NCBI GenBank assembly: GCA_009787435.1
Contig: WRFW01000112.1
Location: 1 to 5,253 of the forward strand
DNA from: Defluviitaleaceae bacterium
Lineage (GTDB): Bacteria; Bacillota; Clostridia; Lachnospirales; UBA5962
Direction of reading: 5' to 3'
DNA length: 5,253 nucleotides
Positions 1-3,394 of the stretch are shown here, piece after piece; positions within the stretch are counted from its first letter, which is position 1, and every line of letters starts with the position of its first letter. Position numbers and translations under genes: made by a program. Below the pieces are notes generated by a model. The model was not told the DNA's origin. It searched no databases and saw nothing but the letters and a program-made list of their open reading frames with translations.

Positions 1-1038
1 TAAGTATACAATATTTAAAATAGCTGTTGTAAACTCATTTTCTTTAATCTCGTTCCAACGGTTTCTTACTAGTTCTCTAAACTGTGGAATTTGCATTAAA
101 TTTTCAAACCAATAGTTTCTATAAGCTGCCCAAAGCCCACTAGGGTTTTCAGTGCCAAGGGCATAAGTGCCCATATTGCCAAGGGCTAGATCAAAATCCC
201 AAACAGGCCCCATAAATAGCCTTCTTTCTTCGCCTTGCCCGCGAATTGTCATAAATGTGCTAGTCATTCCTTCGTCTGGGTCTTTTACTAGTTCTTGATT
301 AATATAGAAATTTACCATGGCTTCCATATCTACAAGGGCTATTATATCTTCCCAAGCTTGGCTTCTTATAGCTTCGCTAACTGCATTTATAAAGTTTCTT
401 CCATATTCAATATGGGCAGGTGTTCTAGCCCCGCCGCTCGGCTCTCTCATATCATAATAATTCCCGTTCACATTAAAATGGCTGCTTCTAAAATCTAATT
501 CAAGCCAATATTCACTAATAGCAGGGTCTGAACTTAAAGTAAGCTCTGCACGGCCTTGCCCAATATCTCTTTCGTCTACTAACTGGAACACTCCCATATC
601 TTGCCCGTTCACATTTAAGTTAATAAAGTTTGTATTAGGGACGAACTCGTTAGAAATTGCCCTTGAAAATTCAAATGAAAAGTTAGTGCGAAGCCCGCCA
701 GTTGGGTCAAAGGCGTTTGCCAGTAATATCCAATCTCTATGCTCGTAAGAGCCAAAGAAACTTCCTGTTTCGGGAAATCTAATTCTTAATGGCCGCTTTT
801 GAACTGCATTATTCCACCCTAAATACCAAGTTGAATTTCCACGCCCCCGCAGGCGAACTTCTGTTTCGCCAAAATTATATGAGCCTGCCCCTGTCAGCTC
901 TATTGAGCCAGTGTGCCAATAGTCTCTTTCCACTGTGAAAGGGTTTTCATAGCTAGTCATATAAAGGGTTGGAAATTCTCTATATTCTGTGTTTGTGCTT
1001 GCAAGAAAAGTAATTAGCATTGCTAATAATCGATACAT
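1..1038 (-). CDS. Secreted CotH-family (spore-coat kinase-like) protein, 3' end outside window
   Basis: This reading frame is open from ATG at 1038 down to the window edge (346 codons seen, C-terminus missing). CotH family hallmarks are in order: RGRGNSTW at residues 64-71, a KRP basic motif near 81-83 where the family usually has KKP, WILLAN at 103-108, VNGQDMGVFQLVDE at 143-156, and GPVWDFDLALGN at 277-288, whose two Asp (281, 283) match the metal-binding DFD-type motif. Bacillus CotH is an atypical protein kinase that phosphorylates spore coat proteins. Here a short hydrophobic N-terminus (about residues 3-14) suggests export, so an extracellular role is more likely than a coat role; the substrate is unknown. 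The start is firm: GGAGG lies at 1044-1048, 5 nt upstream, and an in-frame TAA immediately precedes the ATG. It is divergent from the tRNA and has its own promoter. All motif residues I can check look intact. Confidence 0.9.
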   Translation of the reverse strand, partial: MYRLLAMLITFLASTNTEYREFPTLYMTSYENPFTVERDYWHTGSIELTGAGSYNFGETEVRLRGRGNSTWYLGWNNAVQKRPLRIRFPETGSFFGSYEHRDWILLANAFDPTGGLRTNFSFEFSRAISNEFVPNTNFINLNVNGQDMGVFQLVDERDIGQGRAELTLSSDPAISEYWLELDFRSSHFNVNGNYYDMREPSGGARTPAHIEYGRNFINAVSEAIRSQAWEDIIALVDMEAMVNFYINQELVKDPDEGMTSTFMTIRGQGEERRLFMGPVWDFDLALGNMGTYALGTENPSGLWAAYRNYWFENLMQIPQFRELVRNRWNEIKENEFTTAILNIVYL

Positions 1039-1087
1039 TTAAACCTCCAAAAAGTTTATTAAGTTATTTTTTGCTTTGTACAAGGTA

Positions 1088-1116
1088 ATAATACCACAAA
1101 TTTTTTCATATGAAAA
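1088..1116 (-). promoter_or_regulatory. Putative sigma-A promoter of the cotH-like gene
   Basis: On the minus strand, TTTTCA (1111-1116) and TATTAT (1088-1093) are separated by 17 bp, and a TGG directly upstream of the -10 makes it an extended -10 element. The -35 is poor (4 of 6), which fits a promoter needing an activator. Transcription would begin near 1080, leaving a leader of about 42 nt before ATG 1038. The -10 sits inside the small inverted repeat GGTA-N4-TACC (1084-1095), and TTGTACAA (1076-1083) overlaps the expected start site; either could be an operator. Confidence 0.55.
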
Positions 1117-1119
1117 TAA

Positions 1120-1170
1120 TTGTAACTAAATTGTAACTAAATTTCATCGTAAAGAAAATGTAAAGAAAAA
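1120..1170. promoter_or_regulatory. Two pairs of 11-bp direct repeats, candidate response-regulator binding site
   Basis: TTGTAACTAAA occurs twice in perfect tandem (1120-1130 and 1131-1141). GTAAAGAAAA occurs twice, 11 bp apart (1149-1158 and 1160-1169). Read on the minus strand these give TTTACA/TTTACG and GTTACA/GTTACA, each pair with a 5-nt gap. The hexamer with 11-bp spacing is what PhoB/PhoP (OmpR-family) regulators bind, one helical turn per half-site. The block ends a few bases upstream of the weak -35 of the cotH-like promoter and abuts the -35 of the tRNA promoter. The repeats are seen directly; the identity of the regulator is inference. Confidence 0.45.
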
Positions 1171-1174
1171 ATGC

Positions 1175-1203
1175 TTGACAATTTTCTTGAAATGTGTTAT
1201 CAT
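1175..1203 (+). promoter_or_regulatory. Strong sigma-A promoter of tRNA-Leu
   Basis: A consensus TTGACA (1175-1180) and TATCAT (1198-1203) are separated by 17 bp, and TGT before the -10 makes it an extended element. Transcription would begin near 1210, about 16 nt before the mature tRNA. A-rich sequence at 1149-1172 just upstream could also act as an UP element. No other convincing promoter is visible before the 1372 and 1503 genes, so this one may also drive them. Confidence 0.8.
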
Positions 1204-1225
1204 TGTTATTAGTTGTTCGCTTCAT

Positions 1226-1307
1226 GCGGATGTGGCGGAATTGGCAGACGTGCTAGATTTAGGTTCTAGTGTCTTCGGGCGTGCAGGTTCGACTCCTGTC
1301 ATCCGCA
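1226..1307 (+). tRNA. tRNA-Leu (anticodon UAG)
   Basis: A full class II cloverleaf is visible. The acceptor stem GCGGATG (1226-1232) pairs perfectly with CATCCGC (1300-1306), and A1307 is the discriminator base typical of leucine tRNAs. The anticodon stem CTAGA/TCTAG (1253-1257, 1265-1269) closes the loop TTTAGGT, with anticodon TAG at 1260-1262, which reads CUA-type leucine codons. A long variable arm follows (about 1270-1282), then a T arm with loop TTCGACT at 1288-1294. The 3' CCA is not encoded and must be added after transcription. Confidence 0.96.
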
Positions 1308-1324
1308 TATGTGAATAATATTGA

Positions 1325-1352
1325 AAGAGCCTTGGTGTTAATCAAGGTTTTT
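1325..1352 (+). terminator. Weak terminator-like hairpin after the tRNA
   Basis: CCTTG (1330-1334) pairs with CAAGG (1343-1347) around an 8-nt loop and is followed by five T residues (1348-1352). The A/G run upstream can extend the stem weakly against the T tract. A 5-bp core is short, so partial read-through into the 1372 gene is likely. It separates the tRNA from the downstream protein genes. Confidence 0.5.
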
Positions 1353-1371
1353 GTCGAGAGGTAAACTTTTT

Positions 1372-1485
1372 ATGTCTGCAAAAGCAAAAAAGTTAATCAA
1401 TTTAATAATTGATTTGAAAGAGATATCCGCTGAAAAAAAATTAGAAATTTTAAAAGAAATAGTAAATGAAGCAAAGACAAATTAA
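1372..1485 (+). CDS. Small 37-residue helical protein of unknown function
   Basis: I do not recognise this protein. ATG 1372 follows a GAGAGG ribosome binding site (1356-1361, 10-nt gap), and the frame stops at TAA 1483-1485. The product is rich in Lys, Glu, Ile and Leu, has no Cys, Pro, Gly or Trp, and should form one or two amphipathic helices; there is no signal peptide. Its C-terminal half (SAEKKLEILKEIVNEAK) resembles the C-terminal half of the middle small gene at 2831-2980 (TPEQKLEMINRAFEKAEQK), so it probably belongs to the same small-protein family. The stop is 17 bp before ATG 1503, so the two genes are probably co-transcribed. A 7-bp inverted repeat (1396-1413) lies within the gene. 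Its small size leaves some doubt, but the RBS, codon pattern and relatives support it. Confidence 0.6.
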   Translation: MSAKAKKLINLIIDLKEISAEKKLEILKEIVNEAKTN

Positions 1486-1502
1486 AAAATGAGGTTTTGA
1501 AA

Positions 1503-2618
1503 ATGAAAAAATTATTAGTAACGACTGGTGTTGTATCACTTGCAAGCGTTGCACTTTTGGCAAATGTAGCTATAAATGAAGTTTCAGCAGATGATTTATA
1601 CGATTATGATTATGAAGCTGCAATAGAATTAGGAAATGGCGAAAATATCTACACCGAAGCATATGAAGATGAGTTTAGCTTTTTAACACAAAGTAACTTT
1701 ATTTCACACACTGGTGAAGTTTTATCTTATGATGAATATCAAATAACTTTAGACACTGCAAGAATTTCTATAGATGAATATACTTTTATTCTCGGTGAAA
1801 TAGAAGTTGGGGCAAATATAACTTTCTATACCCGCCCAGATATGCCAGTTGGGCAAAGTTACCCGCCTTTCTTCGGCTCTGTTGCGGCTATTGTCGTTGA
1901 AAGTGAAGAGCTTCTTAATCATAAAGTAGATATGTTTCTTGACAGCGAAGTTGAGGGGCGTTTAATAAGCCAAGATGGCAGCCTTTTAATTCAAATTGGC
2001 GAAAACACACAAATAGTTGATGCAAGCGGCAATGCATACGAGGGGAATATAAGCGGAAGAAACTTATTAGTTACTTTTGGCATATCGACTAGAAGCATTC
2101 CAGAGCAAGCTACACCAAATAAAATAGTAGTTCTTCCTGTTGAGGGTGTTTTCATAGTTGGTGGCCTAATGCCTACTATAGACCCTATAAATGGTGTAGA
2201 ATACCCGTCTATTGAAATTGAAACAGGTGAGGGTTATCAAAATGTAGTAACTCTTCCGATAGCCATAGATGGTTTTGAAGATGAAAGAGACTTTTCAGCA
2301 TACCCAATAATTTTAAATAATTCTATAGGCTTAACTGAAAATTTTATAGAGCAAGAGGGTAACATTTTTGTTCCTTTCCGTGTTGTAGTTGAAGCATTAG
2401 GCTTTAATGTTAACTGGAATGCACAAACTGCACAAATAAGCTTAAACCAATACGGTGAAGAGGGTTACGCAGTGTTTACTGTTTCTGAAGCGGGCGGAAT
2501 AATAGTAGAAAATAGAACTTATGTTCCTTTAAGCTTCTTCAGAGACTATTTAAATTTTAACAATGCTTATTTTCATGGTGGGCACGTTCAAATAAACAAT
2601 GAAGAAGTAATGCAATAA
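1503..2618 (+). CDS. Secreted protein with two OB-like repeats and a C-terminal copper-amine-oxidase-N/stalk domain
   Basis: The 371-residue product begins with a clear signal peptide: MKK, a hydrophobic core at residues 4-24, and probable cleavage after VSA (residue 29). An acidic, Tyr-rich segment follows (30-58). Residues about 67-133 and 147-212 look like two copies of one beta-rich, OB-like module: each opens with G-E-V/E-G-R-L, alternates strands, and ends in a Pro-rich turn before a hydrophobic AAIVVE or KIVVLP strand. Residues about 270-365 match the copper amine oxidase N-terminal (stalk) domain of Firmicutes exported proteins, with VPFRVVVEALGF near 290-301, NWN at 304-306 and NRTYVPLSFF near 337-346. 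This domain is usually structural or wall-associated, not catalytic. I chose ATG 1503 because GAGG (1491-1494) is 8 nt away; TTG 1497 would leave only 2 nt. The cellular function is unknown. Confidence 0.85.
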   Translation: MKKLLVTTGVVSLASVALLANVAINEVSADDLYDYDYEAAIELGNGENIYTEAYEDEFSFLTQSNFISHTGEVLSYDEYQITLDTARISIDEYTFILGEIEVGANITFYTRPDMPVGQSYPPFFGSVAAIVVESEELLNHKVDMFLDSEVEGRLISQDGSLLIQIGENTQIVDASGNAYEGNISGRNLLVTFGISTRSIPEQATPNKIVVLPVEGVFIVGGLMPTIDPINGVEYPSIEIETGEGYQNVVTLPIAIDGFEDERDFSAYPIILNNSIGLTENFIEQEGNIFVPFRVVVEALGFNVNWNAQTAQISLNQYGEEGYAVFTVSEAGGIIVENRTYVPLSFFRDYLNFNNAYFHGGHVQINNEEVMQ

Positions 2619-2643
2619 TAAATGAGAATTTTAGAATAAAAAT

Positions 2644-2671
2644 AAAAAACTGCTCTTGGGCAGTTTTTTTT
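2644..2671 (+). terminator. Rho-independent terminator of the stalk-domain gene
   Basis: CTGC (2650-2653) pairs with GCAG (2660-2663) around a 6-nt loop that a T-G wobble can tighten to CTTG. Six A residues flank it upstream and eight T residues (2664-2671) follow. It starts 25 bp after the stop codon. The small-gene cluster begins only 20 bp further on without a visible promoter, so it may depend on read-through here. Confidence 0.85.
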
Positions 2672-2690
2672 AACATATGGAGGTACAATT

Positions 2691-2834
2691 ATGAGTAATG
2701 CCGATTTGCAGCAACAAGCAACTATTTATAAATTGTTACTAAGCCTTTCAAAAGCGGGCATGAAAGAGGAATTAGAAAAACAGCTTGAAGAAGCTATAGA
2801 GCAAATAAGAAAGAATATAAATAAAGGGGAGTGA
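2691..2834 (+). CDS. Small 47-residue helical protein, first gene of the small-gene cluster
   Basis: ATG 2691 has an excellent GGAGG (2679-2683) with 7-nt spacing. The product is charged and should be alpha-helical, with a Leu-rich first half (YKLLLSLSKAGM near 13-24) and a Glu/Lys-rich second half ending in KGE; there is no signal peptide. It aligns along its whole length with the gene at 2986 (ADL near the N-terminus, AG-x-x-EEL in the middle, GE at the end), so the two are paralogues. Its TGA (2832-2834) overlaps the possible GTG start of the next gene, and its last codons AAA GGG GAG form that gene's ribosome binding site. The function is not recognised. Possibilities include a small regulator or an adaptor peptide. 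Confidence 0.7.
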   Translation: MSNADLQQQATIYKLLLSLSKAGMKEELEKQLEEAIEQIRKNINKGE

Positions 2835-2980
2835 TAAAAATCGCTTATTTAGAGTTTGTAACATTTACGAGTTTTGTTAGAGAGATTACTAATAGTGAAT
2901 ACTTAACTCCTGAGCAGAAGTTAGAAATGATAAATAGAGCTTTTGAAAAAGCTGAGCAAAAATTAAAAAAAGGAGAGTGA
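2831..2980 (+). CDS. Small helical protein with an unusual start, middle gene of the cluster
   Basis: The frame is open to TGA 2978-2980. The start is uncertain. By alignment with the next gene, the expected start is position 2840, but the codon there is ATC, not ATG; the sequence around it (GAGTGATAAAAAT) is the same at both junctions, with GGGGAG 8 nt upstream. The nearest ordinary start is GTG 2831, which overlaps the previous stop codon (49 residues) but sits too close to that ribosome binding site. The product has an aromatic N-terminal half (EFVTFTSFVREI) and a helical C-terminal half (LTPEQKLEMINRAFEKAEQK) ending in KKGE, and resembles the 37-residue protein at 1372. The intact reading frame argues that it is still translated; a recent start-codon loss or a sequence error is possible. 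Confidence 0.55.
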   Translation: MIKIAYLEFVTFTSFVREITNSEYLTPEQKLEMINRAFEKAEQKLKKGE

Positions 2981-2985
2981 TAAAA

Positions 2986-3123
2986 ATGGCTACCAAAGCA
3001 GATTTAGTTGAAAGGGCAGCGGCTATAGAAGCTTGGATAGTTTTGGCGGAAGCAGGTTTGCATGAAGAATTACTAAAACTTATGAAAGAAACAGCAGAAA
3101 GCTTTAAAAAAGCAGGCGAATAA
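2986..3123 (+). CDS. Small 45-residue helical protein, last gene of the cluster
   Basis: ATG 2986 is served by GGAGAG (2972-2977), which lies inside the last codons of the preceding gene, whose TGA ends 5 bp upstream; translational coupling is likely. The product is Ala/Glu/Lys/Leu-rich and should be a helical hairpin broken at AG (near residues 23-24), ending in KKAGE. It is a paralogue of the 2691 gene: both have ADL near the N-terminus, an isoleucine-rich first helix, AG-x-x-EEL and a terminal GE. Its final codons form the left arm of the terminator, so gene end and transcript end coincide. It has no signal peptide or recognisable domain, and its function is unknown. Confidence 0.7.
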   Translation: MATKADLVERAAAIEAWIVLAEAGLHEELLKLMKETAESFKKAGE

Positions 3124-3136
3124 TGCCTGCTTTTTT
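3106..3136 (+). terminator. Strong terminator overlapping the end of the last small gene
   Basis: GCAGGC (3112-3117) pairs perfectly with GCCTGC (3125-3130) around the 7-nt loop GAATAAT. Six A residues before and six T residues after extend the pairing to 12 bp and supply the U tract. The left arm lies within coding sequence and the stop codon lies in the loop. The symmetry would allow it to work in both directions. It isolates the small-gene cluster from the surface-protein gene. Confidence 0.92.
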
Positions 3137-3205
3137 ATTTAAATGGCTTTATTATTTGCTTTATGCTATTTGATTAAATTAAAAAATATTTTTTGAAAAA
3201 TTGTA

Positions 3206-3234
3206 TTTACAAACTTTCGGCAATATGATATAAT
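3206..3234 (+). promoter_or_regulatory. Near-consensus sigma-A promoter of the BspA-like gene
   Basis: TTTACA (3206-3211) and a perfect TATAAT (3229-3234) are separated by 17 bp, with TGA just before the -10 (extended element). Transcription should start near 3241, giving a leader of about 154 nt before GTG 3395. An AT-rich tract at 3175-3200 could act as an UP element. This suggests strong transcription, with any control probably acting on the leader. Confidence 0.88.
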
Positions 3235-3240
3235 ATTTTT

Positions 3241-3394
3241 TGTTGGTAGTTAGCTTATAGTTAACTATTTTAGTGTATTTTGTGAAAGGAGTTCGGTGTA
3301 GCTTGAAGCTACTCTATAGAAAGACTGCCTTTAAGGAAATTATAGGGGAAATGGTTAAAATAAACCATAAATAAAACTTAGGAGGGACACACAA
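3241..3394 (+). promoter_or_regulatory. Long structured 5' leader of the BspA-like gene
   Basis: Four hairpins can form in a row: TAGTTA/TAACTA (3247-3252, 3262-3267), GTAGC/GCTAC (3298-3302, 3308-3312), TCTATA/TATAGG (3313-3318, 3341-3346) enclosing a CCTT/AAGG element, and ATGGTT/AACCAT (3351-3356, 3363-3368). The last ends 12 nt before the GGAGG of the gene. I compared the leader by eye with remembered c-di-GMP, preQ1, fluoride, THF and guanidine riboswitch cores and found no match. It could be an unrecognised cis-regulatory RNA or simply a stabilising leader. Confidence 0.4.
3303..3374 (+). CDS. Possible 23-residue leader peptide
   Basis: A short frame runs from TTG 3303 to TAA 3372-3374 and would encode a basic peptide that begins MKLLYRKTAFK and ends in KINHK. 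AAAGGAG (3285-3291) could serve as its ribosome binding site, though the 11-nt gap is long and TTG is a weak start. It lies wholly within the leader and ends 20 bp before GTG 3395, so its translation would disrupt the hairpins listed for the leader. It shows no run of regulatory codons such as an amino-acid attenuator would have. It may be chance. Confidence 0.22.
   Translation: MKLLYRKTAFKEIIGEMVKINHK

Noticed and set aside
295..498. Plus-strand open frame of 67 codons
   Set aside because: It lies antisense to the well-supported cotH-like gene, has no ribosome binding site and its translation has no protein-like pattern.
1148..1170. VanR-type operator
   Set aside because: The CGTAAAGAAAAT half-site is similar to remembered VanR boxes, but no glycopeptide resistance genes are nearby and a general OmpR-family site explains it equally well.
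1285..1307. tRNA-Leu 3' end as an integration attachment site
   Set aside because: I found no second copy of the tRNA 3' sequence in the window and no integrase gene, so there is no evidence of an integrated element.
1314..1319. AATAAT as a -10 for the 1372 gene
   Set aside because: It matches five of six bases but has no -35 at a suitable distance and no TG extension.
1497..1502. TTG 1497 as the start of the stalk-domain gene
   Set aside because: It is only 2 nt from the GAGG site; ATG 1503 has proper spacing and gives a standard signal peptide start.
3296..3301. GTG-TAG start-stop minimal frame in the leader
   Set aside because: It is close to an AAAGGAG but such a pair occurs easily by chance and nothing else supports it.
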